Positions 36,142-47,290 of a DNA stretch of 64,000 nt are shown here, one piece after another. Made by a program: the position numbers and the translations under genes. Each line of letters starts with the position of its first letter. Position 1 is the stretch's first letter. Location: contig CM060732.1 in NCBI GenBank assembly GCA_030704615.1, forward strand, positions 48,587,053 through 48,651,052, read 5' to 3'. Source of the DNA: Takakia lepidozioides. Its lineage: Eukaryota > Streptophyta > Takakiopsida > Takakiales > Takakiaceae. Under the pieces are notes generated by a model that saw only the letters and a program-made list of their open reading frames with translations, did not search any database and had not been told where the DNA came from.

Positions 36142-37421
36142 ATGTACAGTGCAGGTGGCGACCGGATGCGTAGGCGTAGAATAAATGACCGTCTATGGCG
36201 AATGGAAGAAGCTTATGCCACAAGGAATGGGCATACAAAAATGCTATGCAACTGCGATGAGTGTCATGGAGGAAAAGTACTGTTGTTGGAAACAGTGAGG
36301 AATCATTACATGATACACGGGAGGGATCCTCTTCTCCAACGCTGTTATCTTCTGGTAAGATCGTCACTTTCCCTTCAACACTTTAGTTTGAATTTTGAAT
36401 GCAACGATCATCTTCTCCACATGTCGACATTTCGTTGGGTGATTGTAGTCAAGAAGTCATAAGATACAGATGTGACTATGACTACGCCACTTCCGTTATC
36501 ACTTTAATTAATGCACATGTCGTGTTTTCATTGGTCATGTGTAGTCATGTAGTCATATATGACTAAGTAAGTGACTGCAACTATGACTTCAATGGTTACA
36601 AATGTCGTATTTTGATTGGGTGTATATTCATAAGATACATACGTAAATATGACTGCATCACTGCAACGTCACCGTGCCTCCTATGTCATAATATAAACAA
36701 GTGTCACATCGTTGTTGGTCCACTCACAAGATGACTATTGGGATACAGGGATGTGAATATTCAGATGATGAAGACGAAGGCCCTGCGGCACAGCGGGAGC
36801 CCAATGTCACAGAGAACGCAGATGAGAGTGGTGGATTGGAGGTAGAAATGCAGCGTGCATTGCAGGAAGCGTTTCTCTTTGCAGATGCAAACAGAAAGGA
36901 CCCCATTCATGGTGGAACCGATCACACATTTGCCGATCATGTTCGTGGGTACAGGCGAGTCGCGTGGGTCGTCAACCTATGTCAATGAAGCAGGATGATG
37001 CTGGCTTCACACTTGTCAATTTTAACCGTATGCTTCCACCTTCTGAGCAACCTTTTGTGTTTCCTGGCCAGGTTGATCAAGTGTTTTTTCTGATTGTGTG
37101 AAGGAGCCGGGGTGGAAAGTCGTCCTGGAGAAGAGCCCCCGAGCACGTAGAGTGGTCTGCGACATATCAATTGATAATGATGATGTGGCGGAAGTGGAAG
37201 GATTGTTATCCCCACAAAGACTAGAGGAGACTCTGGTTACTGATGGCCCAACATGCAGCCGAGCGGTACCGGTTACTCCAGAGCAGGTGGCCTCTTTGTA
37301 CCTCCGAGCACCCCGTATACGTGGTGATGATGTTCAGCCAACCCTTGGACAAGATCAAGTCTGTGATGAAGACAGTGATACATGTAGTGACCCAGACATA
37401 GATGAGGATGATGAAGATTAG
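36142..37421 (+). pseudogene. CACTA transposase (TNP2 type) with catalytic core deleted
   Basis: Exon 1 (36142-36354, donor GTAAGA) carries the transposase-associated zinc motif 'CNCDECHGGKVLLLETVRNH' followed by 'YMIHGRDPLL'. Exon 2 starts at 36749 after 'ggatacag' and holds the acidic linker ('CEYSDDEDEG', 'ADESGGLEVEMQRALQEAF') before a stop at about 36988. Shortly after, 'DDAGFTLVNFNRMLPPSEQP' and 'FVFPGQVDQVFF' (about 36991-37090) are the C-terminal signature of TNP2-like transposases, one T short of staying in frame with 'EPGWKVVLEKSPRARRV' (37101 on) and an acidic tail ending at 37421. The DDE catalytic middle, several hundred residues, is absent. The piece is therefore an internally deleted transposase gene; the frameshift in a T6 run is a second lesion. 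Confidence 0.7.
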
Positions 37422-37559
37422 ATATGCGCGATTTGTGCACTCCAGTTATAGACCATGCATGATAGTTTAAGGTGGTAACACTCCCTTCGCATTCCCATTA
37501 AGATATCATGCTTGGACACTGGATTTTATGATCAATTATGGAGTGCTTTCCTTTCAGCA

Positions 37560-38775
37560 CCCTTTATTCATTTGTTGTTGCAATTGGCTTTGGACCAACC
37601 CGCGCTGGTACCATTGCCATAGGTTCTGCCTGCAATGTTTTCTTGCCATGGATTCGGCACACGCCACGAAAGGCCATCCAGACCATCCTCTGGAAATGCT
37701 CCAATGTTGTTTCAAACATCTCCACATTGCAATGGATACAACACTGACATTAGATGAGTGAAAGTGAGACTAGACCTCCAGCCAGCCGGCTTTCCCACAT
37801 CAAATTGAAGGGGATCTGTAGATTATAGATAACGGCTGTTGCCTTCTCAATGTCTTTTCCAATCACCTCTGCAATGAACTGGGGTATAAGATCCTTCAAA
37901 TCACAAGTTTGAGCATCACGCACAAGCCACTTACGGGGATAGAGTTTCCAATGCGAACCATTGGTCTTTTATTGATAGCATTGTTGTAAAATACATGGAC
38001 CAACATGGTCAATTTCGGGAATGACATATAGTACGCTTTCATGTACTATGTAAGCATGCAACTATGTACCAGTGACATGGCTTGTTCGCCACTTAACCTG
38101 TTTGCCCATTCAGCCATCTCCACATTGTCATGGATTTTGCATGCTGGATTGTGAGGCCATCCACACCGTCCTCTGGAAATGCTATCATGGGGTTTCAGCT
38201 ATGTCCACATTTCCCTGGATTATGCCTGCACGAAGCAAGGCCAACTGCATTCAGCACCCTCCACTTTATTATAGTATTGCAGCAACATTCAAAGCACTTC
38301 AATTTGTATCCATCGAAAACATCTAGGCTTGAAAAAGACATTGTTGCAGCAGAACTTAGGAAAGTACTTCTCCCCTTCCACTACACACGTGAAATGAAAG
38401 AAGCCAACCAACAGCATACCAGCCAAGAAAATATGAAACCAGCCAAGAAAAGAGCCAATATATGCAGTGAAGGTCGACACTAAATGAAACTTATCCAACA
38501 CTTACATTAGAGGAGGGAAGCTAAGTCTTACCTCCATAAGCTTGCCCACATCAAATTTGGGAGCTTTCAGAATTTTTCCTTTCCAGTTGAATGAACTTGG
38601 CTACAAGATCCTTCAAATCACAAGTTTGAGCTTCACACACAATGAACTTACAGGGATTGAGTTTCCAATGCGAACCAGAAGTCTTATTTTGATAGCATTG
38701 TTGTAAAACACATGGACCAATAATGACAGTCTCTGGAATGACATATAGTACAGCATGCCGCTTCCAGTTGACCAT
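37560..38775 (-). pseudogene. Duplicated, decayed coding segment of unknown family
   Basis: Two direct repeats of about 150 bp (about 37875-38040 and 38610-38757) read on the minus strand as 'YVIPETVIIGPCVLQQCYQ', 'SHWKLNPCKFIVCEAQTCDL' and 'KDLVAKFIQLE', with variants 'YVIPEIDHVGPCILQQCYQ' and 'SHWKLYPRKWLVRDAQTCDL'. The left copy continues for about 90 more codons but has an in-frame stop. A second local repeat ('ggccatccagaccatcctct' type) occurs near 37670 and 38155. The family is not recognised; it is next to, and may have been joined to, the 'VWVQIHPRG' segment. Confidence 0.4.
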
Positions 38776-39434
38776 CTACCCATGTAGGTTTCTTGTAACT
38801 ATCCTTCCACAGGGAATCATAGGTAATGTGGAGCTTGAAATCCAGCCCTCTTGGATGAATCTGGACCCACACTCTATCCCTGCTCCTTCAGCTATCCATG
38901 CCTCTGACAGCCTACAATTCTACCAGCAAACACCCCAACCATACCGTGTGGAGTTCTTCCCCAAAACACCCCAACCCTACTTATCACAATCTGAAATGCA
39001 TCTGCTTCTCTCTGTAGTCCAACAAGCATTCGCCTTTTTGTCTCCATTGTCCCACCATTGGGGTCGGAAAGTGTTCACCCCAAAGCTTCTCCTCACCTCT
39101 ATTATATGTCTTTGGATACTTCCCTGCTGCCACACTGGCAGTAACTTGCCAAAGTCACTCCAAACCACCACAGATCTACCCAACGACCTAACTTACAGAA
39201 TTCAATATGCATCTTGCGGCCCTGATGAGAGGGCAACACAGGCTGAAATGGTTGAAGAAGAAGGTGCCCTACCACATTGTCCTTGACCTGTCTTGACCCA
39301 TGGAGGATTTGACCGATGACCTCTTGTGTGTGCTGCTTGTGTCTGTAGTCAGGTAATGTCGGATTGGTCTGTGAGATCGAACCACTACGGCGTAGATGAG
39401 TAGTTAGAGATTGAAACACGCTTGCTAAGACCAA
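38684..39434 (-). pseudogene. Captured segment shared with CACTA-1 ('VWVQIHPRG' block and relatives)
   Basis: The minus strand reads 'WVQIHPRGLDFKLHITYDSL' and 'KPTWVDGQLEAA' at 38750-38872, and 'MHIEFCKLGRWVDLW' near 39150-39210. Equivalent blocks lie at 100-300, 700-790 and 1085-1500. All copies are interrupted, so they are relics of the same captured sequence in both CACTA elements. Confidence 0.5.
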
Positions 39435-39699
39435 GCTAACTCTCCCAAGAACGGCGAGCTCGCTTCTCCTCGTCTCGTCTCCTCCTCCTCCTCTTCTCCT
39501 TCGTGCATCATTTGCTCAACGCCTCCATCCCACGCCCCTGCATATCCTGCTATTATGGCGTTCCATCCTTCAGCTATGTGGTGTGGCGTAGGAGACAAAA
39601 AAACGCCAAGTCCCAGCCCTCCTTTCTGTTCACGATTACACTAATGGGCAACCTTATTAGCAATTTTTTAACTTTTTTAAACCTAATGGGCAACTTTAT

Positions 39700-40037
39700 T
39701 TGCATTATATGTGCCTTCAAAATGACACGTGTAGTGATGTAGTCGTATAAATAGAGCTCTGAAACCATCTTCAGTCATGGAGTCATAAGATTCCATGAAA
39801 CGTCGTCCACGTGTAGTCAACCATATCACACTAGTCATATAAACCATCCTTGTCATCATGGTCAACAATGTTTGACCAATGCTCCCTAACTTTCCGGAGT
39901 CATGTAGTGATATCCATTACTACAAAGTCATAAAACTAAAACTGTAATGCATTTCAGCGCTCTGTAGTCATGTACCTAGTGCAGTTTTTATGACTCCGCC
40001 AAAGCCGTAGTCCTAAAAACGCTAATTTCTTGTAGTG
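39700..40037. repeat. CACTA-2 right sub-terminal repeats and terminal inverted repeat
   Basis: Short 'agtcat', 'gtagtca' and 'acgtgtagt' motifs in both orientations, closely matching 3.64-4.02 kb. The end is TAGTG at 40033-40037 followed by ATT. Confidence 0.75.
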
Positions 40038-40262
40038 ATTCTTTCAATCATGGTGAATGTGAAGAACTTCAACTCACAGACGGAGAAGGTGTTCGTAGTG
40101 TAGAAGATGGCCGTTTCTGTCCTGCCACATGAGCATGGGTGACTTCTTCCCGGCTCGCCGTGGCATCCGCCGATGACGCAGTCGCCTCGCCCTAGCGTGG
40201 GAGGAATGGATCGTCCTCCTCATCCTCATAAGAGCCCTCAGCATGCTCCATTGTCTTTGTCA
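40038..40262. mobile_element. Right part of the CACTA-related element split by CACTA-2
   Basis: 'aactcacagacggagaaggt' and the next 180 bp match 35275-35470 inside CACTA-2. Joined across the insertion with 29640-30228, the order is the same as inside CACTA-2, which shows that CACTA-2 jumped into a relative. Confidence 0.6.
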
Positions 40263-40675
40263 TCCCGGGTGATTCAGGGCTCAAATCATGTTACCGCAAT
40301 ATTTATTAATAAACACTGTGTGATCTTCCAGATTTTTACTATCTAGTCATAATTACTAGAGGGCAGGGCTTACATGAATTGCATGCATTTATTTTGAAGC
40401 CTTTTAGGTTTTTAAAGATTTTGTATACGGTGATGTGAGATTTGGAATTGTTTTCCATAAGATTGTTAGCCAGAGCAGAATGATGGACCTTAATTCTGAC
40501 ACCCTTACCTACAGCAGCTTCTGTATGAATAATGGCAAACTTCCTTCATATGAAATGTTTTTCCTGGATTGAGATTTTATAGCGGTGCAACTAATTTATG
40601 TGTTTGTTCATTATGTTACATCATTCAACCATTGGTTCTTATATTTCTAGGCTCCTAGTCGTGTATGGTTTGCAG

Positions 40676-41033
40676 ATACAGTTAATAACTCGTACTCAGA
40701 CCCCAATTCAGCTCGCAGCAACGCGTACTATACATAGAGCGCAAGGATTGACCATGGATCATCTCGCATTCGACCCAACAAACGTGAATAGGCACGGATT
40801 GACATACATAGCTTTATCGTACATAAAAGAACAATGTAAAGAATTTTGGGAAAAATTCCTTTGTATTTTGCGGAGCCTTATACTTGTGAACATCACTCTA
40901 GGATTATGTGCAGGGACGTTCACGAGTGGAATGCACTCGCCAGGCTGGCAGAGTGGGTTATGCTCCAAGAACGCACTCGTCAGGCTGTCAGCGTGCGTTA
41001 CACTCTTGGAACGCACTCCTCTTAGCCCTCCAT
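40676..41033 (+). pseudogene. PIF1/Helitron-type helicase, C-terminal relic
   Basis: After 'ggtttgcag' an exon-like frame reads 'RTQTPIQLAATRTIHRAQGL' and 'TMDHLAFDPTNVNRHGLTYI', which contains the PIF1-type motif around 'HRAQGLTMDH' and the following 'ALS' of the usual 'ALSRV' box. A second frame from about 40914 ('RDVHEWNALARLAEWVMLQE', stop TAG about 41031) resembles the C-terminal tail of PIF1-like proteins and could be the next exon. Walker motifs and the Rep domain are absent. It is truncated and probably Helitron-derived. Element A starts 33 bp downstream. Confidence 0.6.
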
Positions 41034-41066
41034 TCTTTCCCTCTTCTTTTCGACTTCTTCCCCCTT

Positions 41067-41588
41067 TGTCGTGCTCCTAAGCATCGTGCCACAACATACA
41101 TCGTTGTCCAACCACACTTCCTAGCATATAGTCCTAAAAAGCCACGCCACAATGATACAGAAATGGCGAAAAGAGGAGAAACCACTCTATCACGTTATAT
41201 AAGTCAAGCCAATGGCACCTTTGCTAAAAGACTCCACCATACAGACCTCACCCACTCTCCATCTCAAGAACTAGAGCTATGGCGGCGATAGAGGCCTCAG
41301 GAGGCTCGATTAGAAGAAGACGAGCCTGCCTACGTCTCACGTGGAGATAACCTCTCCACGTCCCAAGTGAGGTTCGTCACCTCACTTGGTACATGGAACC
41401 AAATGAAGTCCCAATGCCAACAAAATACAAATATAAATGTATAATGTCCTAATTAGCTAGAAATAACTATTTTTAACTAATCACAAACAAAACCATGACA
41501 GCTGTCGTGCACCTAAGCATCGTGCCACAACATACATCGTTGTCCAACCACACTTCCTAGCATATAGTCCTAGAAAGCCACGCCACAA
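41067..41588 (-). repeat. Element A downstream terminal block: B2-A2-B1 repeats
   Basis: On the plus strand B2 is 41067-41152, A2 41153-41500, a GC dinucleotide at 41501-41502, and B1 41503-41588. B1 and B2 differ at two of 86 positions. At the A2/B1 border the palindrome GACAGCTGTC appears (41497-41506). B1 is followed at once by 'tcgcccccctagctgg', on the minus strand a purine-rich tract (ccagctaggggggcga) suited to prime plus-strand synthesis. A2 recurs at 61610 as A1. Confidence 0.8.
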
Positions 41589-41824
41589 TCGCCCCCCTAG
41601 CTGGTGATTAGGTCCCTCTAACACCGGATAGCTTGCAAGTATCCACCCCAATAAGATCATCGCTTGGTCTTTAATCGCACAAGTCCCAACACCTGAAGTC
41701 GATAGATCAAGAGGCCGGGTGCAAACGTAGCCCCATCGTTAGTCGCCTTCATGCAATCCATGATCTTTAGTTGAGTATCCATGGCATTGAAATCCCACTA
41801 GCTAGACCTTGGATCACTTGCCCA

Positions 41825-44800
41825 CTACCTCTGTCCAAGGCATCGTGGACACAACCATTCTCTGATAGGAACCTCCTCAAGTGGCGGTGTCAAGCATCCC
41901 ATGTGCCACCCCCTTGAGCATTTGTCACACACCAACATGGTTGCGGCGCCACCAGCATCCCCACATAGCATGCAACGCAACCCTACAGGTGCCATTGCAA
42001 GGTTGGGATCTATCCTCCCATCCACAAGTGGAAGGTGACATGGCGCACAATTGCGCACATGGTCCTTCCATACCATGTCATCTCGACCCTCCAGAATCAA
42101 CACTCCTGAAGGCAACACCTCCCTGACCCTTAGAATCACACGTCCTGTTGTGACATCCAAGGTCGTAGGCGCTGTCTGCTGCAAATACACATAGTCCCCA
42201 AGGTGGAAATGCCGAACACTTGGCCGATATCCCCCTCCATGTATAGTGACATACCTCAATGTGTCTCGGTGTTGGGCAATAGCAAGGTTCTCAAAAGCCA
42301 TAGGCATGACTCTCTTGAACAACTCTGCCCGCTGGGCACATGCTTGTGTCCACACATCCGGATCATCAAGGTTGAGAACTATTGCAAGCCTCCCTGCGAA
42401 TAGATGCAGGCAAATCCGGCTCTCGGCCAAAGAGAAGAAAGTAAGGTGAGAAGGAGGCAAGTGAAGCTTGTTTGCTGAACCTATAGCCCATAGCTAGCCA
42501 ATGCAGTTGAAGGTCCCAATCTCCTAGGTGTCCCTTCTGCAAACCGTACTTGCGCAAACCTCTTTTGACTGTCTGAACAACTCTCTCCGCCAAGCCATCA
42601 GCCTCAGGATGATCCCAAGAAGTAGTGCGGTGATCTATCAAGGCTTACTCACACAAAGCCTGAAACTCCCCCAAGAACTCTCTCCCCTGGTCCATGAGTA
42701 CCTCGGCTGGAGCACCAAAATGGCTAAGCACTTGATTTAAGAATGCATACGAGCCCCCTCACTTGCCTTGTCAGGCAATGCCACCAATTCAATCCATTTG
42801 GAGAAGTGTTCCACCATCACCAGCACATACTTGTTATGGCGAGTCGACAGTGGCAATGGGCCTGCGAAGTCAAGACTCCAACGATAGCCCAAACCCATAA
42901 TGGATAAATGATGCAATTGTGGAGTAGGGGCGTTGAAAGAAGCCCGCACTCTATCACACACCATGCACCTTGCCACTAACTGTTGCACATCCGTGTGCAT
43001 GCCCCGCCACCAATATTGCCTTTGCAGTAAACTATGAGTGCGCCGCACCCCAAAATGTCCCAACTCCTTATGGGCATGGCGTACCAATTGCGCTCGTTGT
43101 GTTGGATGAGGCACAATCCTCACTCGTCCATCATCCCATACCCGGAGTAGGTGAGTCCTTTCCCACTTGAACCTTTTGGCTCGTTGTAGGACCCGATCTC
43201 TCTCCTTAGCAGTCACATTGGCTGATGTTTCTCCGGTACGAACGTATGCCAACACTGCTGCATCTTCATGCACATCCTTAGCACCACCAAGCTCCTCACT
43301 AGTCTCTGGATCGTCATGCACGCTATCTACATGACCAATTGCATGGGATAGACCAGCTTGAGCTCCCATTGTTAGAATGCACAAAAAGGCCAATGCATGC
43401 CATCCTGGCACCATCTCCGTCTCACCATGCCACCGAGCTCCAGTATCATCATGCTCACTCGTGCATGGATTACGACTCAATCCATTTGCATCCCGATTGA
43501 CAATACCGGCTCGATGCACCACCTGGAAGTCGTACTCTTGAAGCATAAGTGCCCACCGTGCAAGCTTCCATGTAAGCTTGTCTGACTCCATCAACCACTT
43601 CAATGGTCGGTGCTCCGTGAGAAGGGTGAAAAGATTGCCATAGAGGTAGCATCTGAAATATGCCACTGCCCATACCGCAGCTAGACACTCCCCTTCATAG
43701 GAACTATACTTCGCCTCGGCATCATTGTTCGAGCGGCTAGCATATGCCACTACGAACTCTTTTCCCTCATCATCCACTTGTGTGAGCACTGCTCCAATCC
43801 CCAGCATACTCCAATCCGTATGTAGCTGGAAAGGCCGCCCCTGAATAGGCTGCCACAGAATAGGTGCAGAAGTCAATCGAGCCTTGAGTTCCTCAAAGGT
43901 TTCCTCCTGCTCCTCCTCCCACTGCCACTTCTGACCCACCTTGGTCAACTTGGTAAGAGCCTTTGCAATGCTGCTAAATCCCTTGACAAACCGTCGATAG
44001 TAGTTTGTCAATCCCATGAAAGCACGAACTCTGCTCATATCCATGGGGTGTGGAATGCATACAATGGCCTCCACCTTTGTCTGTTGAACACCCAATCCTC
44101 CAAGGTATATCATGTGGCCCAGATACTCAATCTGATTGTGGAAGAACTTGCACTTTCCGGGGTGCAGTTTCAACCCGTGCGCTCTCAAGCGCTCAAACAC
44201 CACCTGAAGGTGTCTCTCATGCTCCTCAACCGTAGCACTAAAGACGATGATGTCATCAATGTAGCACCGGACGAAATCTAGCCCCGCGAGAATCCTATCC
44301 ATGACCCTCTGAAACTCTATAGGAGCATTCTTCAACCCAAACGGTAAGAACCGCCATTGGTACAAACAATCCTTCCCATGTTGGTCAATCCCCCAAAATG
44401 TCGTCTTTTGCTGGTCAGCCTCTTTGATTGGCAACTGGTGGTAACCGGATCGCAAGTCCAATGTGCTAAACACCTTTGCATGCCCAATGGCATCAAAGAT
44501 CTCCTCTGGAGTTAGCATGAATATCTATCGGACTTAGTTTGACGGTTCACAGAACGATAGTCCCCACACATCCTTCTTTCTGTCCAATTGCCATAGATAT
44601 CCTTCTTAGCTGGCATCACCGTTGCCGAGGCATACTCTCCGCCTGACAACTCCACCAATCCAGCTTCGAACAACTCCATAGTCCGTGACTGGATCAATGA
44701 CCTCTCTATGTCACTATACCGGTAGGGCCTTCGAAAGATTGGCGTGTCACTTGTCAAATCAATATGAATCTCCTGACTAAACTCCCCAAATCCTTCAAAC

Positions 44801-44957
44801 CGAAGGCAAAGCAATTTCTATAAGCCCTTAAAAATTGTTGGATCCTCCGTCTCTCTCCTCCGGTGACTGTAGGTCCAACATCTGGTTCCCAATTGTCCTC
44901 AGTGACTGCAACCTTGGGTACACCAGGCTTGGAGGTAGGAGACGCATCCTTTGGTTG
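41825..44957 (-). pseudogene. Element A Pol: RT, RNase H, integrase and PHD finger
   Basis: Downstream of the UAG the frame continues into RT ('MCGDYRSVNRQTKSDRY', catalytic 'CYIDDIIVF', 'FLPFGLKNAP'). RNase H follows ('FQLHTDWSMLGIGAVLTQ', 'SSYEGECLAAVWAV'). The integrase has an HHCC zinc site ('HAHKELGHFGVRRTH', 'CMVCDRVR') and the DDE core ('SLDFAGPLP' and 'DHRTTSWDHPEADGLAERV'; the second Asp lies in a damaged stretch). The last 55 residues form a PHD finger: 'CMLCGDAGGAATMLVCDKC', 'GWHMGCLTPPL', 'WLCPRC', all zinc ligands present. Frameshifts lie near 44790, 44515, 42730 and 42380. Order RT-RNH-IN is that of Ty3/gypsy. A PHD finger at the place where chromoviruses keep a chromodomain suggests a role in choosing insertion sites; that is inference. 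Confidence 0.85.
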
Positions 44958-44960
44958 CTA
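44952..44960 (-). promoter_or_regulatory. Candidate readthrough stop, UAG-CAA-CCA (element A)
   Basis: TAG (44958-44960) is followed on the minus strand by CAA CCA, matching the UAG-CAR-YYA readthrough motif known from plant RNA viruses. The frame before and after is the same. The equivalent codon in element B is also TAG CAA CCA. Confidence 0.6.
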
Positions 44961-46300
44961 GATAACAACCTCTTGGGCCTTGTCCACCCAATCTGACTGT
45001 GGCGTAGCCTCCACTTGCTCCTTGAGAACATCCTCTGAGCAAGATACATTCTCAACCTCTTCAAAAACCTTGGCCACCTTGGCCTCCAACTGATCCTCAA
45101 TCCATGGCTCTCCCCACTCCTCATACTGCTGCTTGAGAGATCCAATGACTCTCTCTTTGCGCATATCATCCCACATCTGCCATGGGTGTTTGCAACCCAC
45201 GATCCTGTGCTCGCCCCCACTCACTGCCTCAACCGTCCCGGTTGGCAGGGAGGATGCACTATCCAATGGGAGTGCAGAAGTAGCCACCAATGCTTGCAAT
45301 CTCCGTTGCTCAGCCATGCACAAGCCAATTATCTATGTCAAGCAATTTAGATCCATTGCTTGACCCAACACTTGGCGGCGTGATACCTCTAATAGAGCTG
45401 GCACATCTGTAGTGCCGGTGGCAAATCCCATTGTCCGCTCTCGCTCATCCGCATTGGGCTCCACCAACTGCTGTAGCACACTGTCCCAAATCAACCCAGG
45501 ACCATTGTCTCAGAAAGCATGAGACGAGGGAAAGCTCATGAGCATAGGCAAGGCCGCACGTGGCTGCCCCACTCGATTGACCACTGCTAGAGGTGGACGA
45601 TCATCATGTCGCACTCTCTGTGGTTGCCTCCCTTGGTCCAAAATGCCCTCAACCGCGAGATTGGGTGGCCGTTGAATGAAATCGTATGCTCTCTTGAGCA
45701 GCTCTGGTGGTGCAAGATTGGTCCACCACAATCGAGGTCGATGCGCACGTGATCCCACCGCTGCAGCATCCAATAGCACCGCCGATCCAATCCAAGTCCG
45801 CACCTGATGCACACTGGCCATAACCCTGGCCCGAGAATCCCCCATAAGAGGAACATTCTCAAAGATATAGCCTAGAGGTTGCACTTGCTTCGTCTGCAAG
45901 TCCCGCAACACTCGCAACATCTCCCAAAACAAATGCGATCGTGCATCATGCAAGCCATTCCCATGACCTGCGGGAGAGTGTCCTTGACAAGGCCATCCAA
46001 CTATCACCAAGTCAATGGCACCATACCGGTCCAAATCATCCGCCCCCAGTAAGGTAATGTCTTCTGGCAAGGCCTTTTGATACCCTTGAATTGCTGAGAG
46101 AGGCAACAACTTAGGATACCGGTGTGTGAGCAAGGCGATACGGGGCATAGAAATACGCCAAGCTATCTCATCCTTCTCCACATACAAGTACTTGCATACT
46201 TTAATCCCTGCTTGCAACACTCCTGCAAGCCCAGTGCTCATGCCTCCAAACAGGTCTAGCAAACAAATCCCTGAGTCAGGTGGTTGCCAGGTAATGGGCA
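44961..46300 (-). pseudogene. Element A DNMT3-like C5-cytosine methyltransferase and linker
   Basis: Fused after the protease in the same frame. Motifs lie in canonical order: I 'CLLDLFGGMSTGLAGVLQ' (AdoMet binding; near 46268), IV 'GWPCQGHSPAGHGNG' with the catalytic Cys (near 45989), VI 'FENVPLMGDSRARV' (near 45860), VIII 'GSRAHRPRLWWTNL', IX-like 'GRQPQRVRHDDRP', and X 'ADERERTMGF' with 'SRRQVLGQAMDLNCL'. 'LFWEMLRVLRDL' and the 'AHRPRLWW' box resemble DNMT3 more than MET1 or CMT, and the linear order excludes DRM. Function: transfer of a methyl group from AdoMet to cytosine in DNA. About 120 acidic residues link it to the UAG. Two in-frame stops (45510-45512 TGA, 45333-45335 TAG) inactivate this copy; both fit C-to-T or G-to-A change. 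No PWWP, ADD or BAH domain was seen. Confidence 0.85.
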
Positions 46301-47290
46301 CCGTGTCCAAATGAGCTAACTCAGGAGGTCCAGGTGATGTCACTGAACTCCCCTCACTCATCAATGGAAAGACCTCCTGCCATGCTTGGTGCACACACTT
46401 GCCTGCTACTCGATGCAAATTCCCAACCGTATCCCACAGTGGAATACGGACATGCACATGAGGAAGCAAATCAGCCTTGTATGCCAATTGTTTGTCCTCA
46501 TCAGGTGATGGCCTATCATCTGCATGGCTATTTCCCTCCAAGAGCTCACCACCCCAAGCCACCACCCCTGAAAATGTAGCCAATGTGGGCATCATGTTCC
46601 TATGATCCACCGCTACATTCCCAATAAACCGCATTGGGAGCAGTGCACGTCGGCCATCTCCTGACTGCCATTCCGGCCTATAGGATGTCGTTTCCTCCCA
46701 AAAGTCCAAAGTAAAGCCCATGGGGTATAACATAGCCCCACCAACAAGCACATCATATGACATCGCGTCCGTAACAATGGCTTTAGCTCTCATGACTGAG
46801 CCATCCGTAGGATGATCTGGCTACAATCAAATGAAGAGCTCATGGCGTGTAATCCCTCGCGCCTTCTCTGAACCGCCCAAAGATGTTTGAATTTGGAATG
46901 GGCAAGGCTCCAAATCCGCCTCTGTAAGGCCTAAGCTTGCAATTGTTGCTCTTCCCAACATCAATGGCTGTGCTCCTGAGTCCAACAAGACCCGCAGTGG
47001 CCTATACCTCCTCCCGGCTGGGCCACCCAACTGAAACACACCATCCTGATTGTCCACCAGGACTACCCCAAGAGTCACCATACTATGCTCAATGGCTGGT
47101 CTAGCTGACAACTCCTGCAACCTTGCAGCTACCACTTGCCATGGCACAGGTGTGGCTGTCTTCACCCTTGAATCCAGGGCATTCATGCATTGCACCTTAT
47201 CCGCTATCCCCGCAGATAGTGCCGATGCATCATCACTCTCAAAGAGTGCAGCTGCCAGTCTAAACACTACAGCTGGCCGCATCTCGGCAT
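46301..47290 (-). pseudogene. Element A aspartic protease
   Basis: The active-site loop 'LLDSGAQPLMLGRATIASL' (DSGA) is followed by 'SYDVLVGGAMLYPMGF', the retropepsin C-terminal strand region. The enzyme would release Gag, DNMT and Pol parts from the precursor. Two stops lie in the middle (46827-46829 TGA and 46821-46823 TAG), where element B reads Arg codons. A frameshift near 47285 separates it from Gag. Confidence 0.75.

Larger units (their letters stand above)
30232..40037. mobile_element. Complete CACTA (En/Spm-like) element, CACTA-2, 9.8 kb
   Basis: The left end reads CACTACAACAGATGAGCG and continues TTTTTATGACT; the right end, on the minus strand, reads CACTACAAGAAATTAGCG and continues TTTTTAGGACTAC. 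A 3-bp direct duplication ATT (30229-30231 and 40038-40040) flanks it, as expected for CACTA transposition. Sub-terminal regions at both ends are packed with 'tatgactac/gtagtcata' repeats. Inside are a spliced minus-strand gene (31398-36016), a transposase with a deleted core on the plus strand (36142-37421) and captured, decayed coding pieces (37.5-39.5 kb). The missing transposase core means it could only move with help from another copy. Confidence 0.85.

Noticed and set aside
38723-39286. 187-codon plus-strand frame in CACTA-2
   Set aside because: It is the reverse of the repeated minus-strand segment ('VWVQIHPRG' block); the repeated copies keep the minus-strand pattern, not this one.
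44961-46300. DRM-type (rearranged) methyltransferase
   Set aside because: Motifs run I, IV, VI, VIII, X in linear order; DRM proteins have the order permuted.
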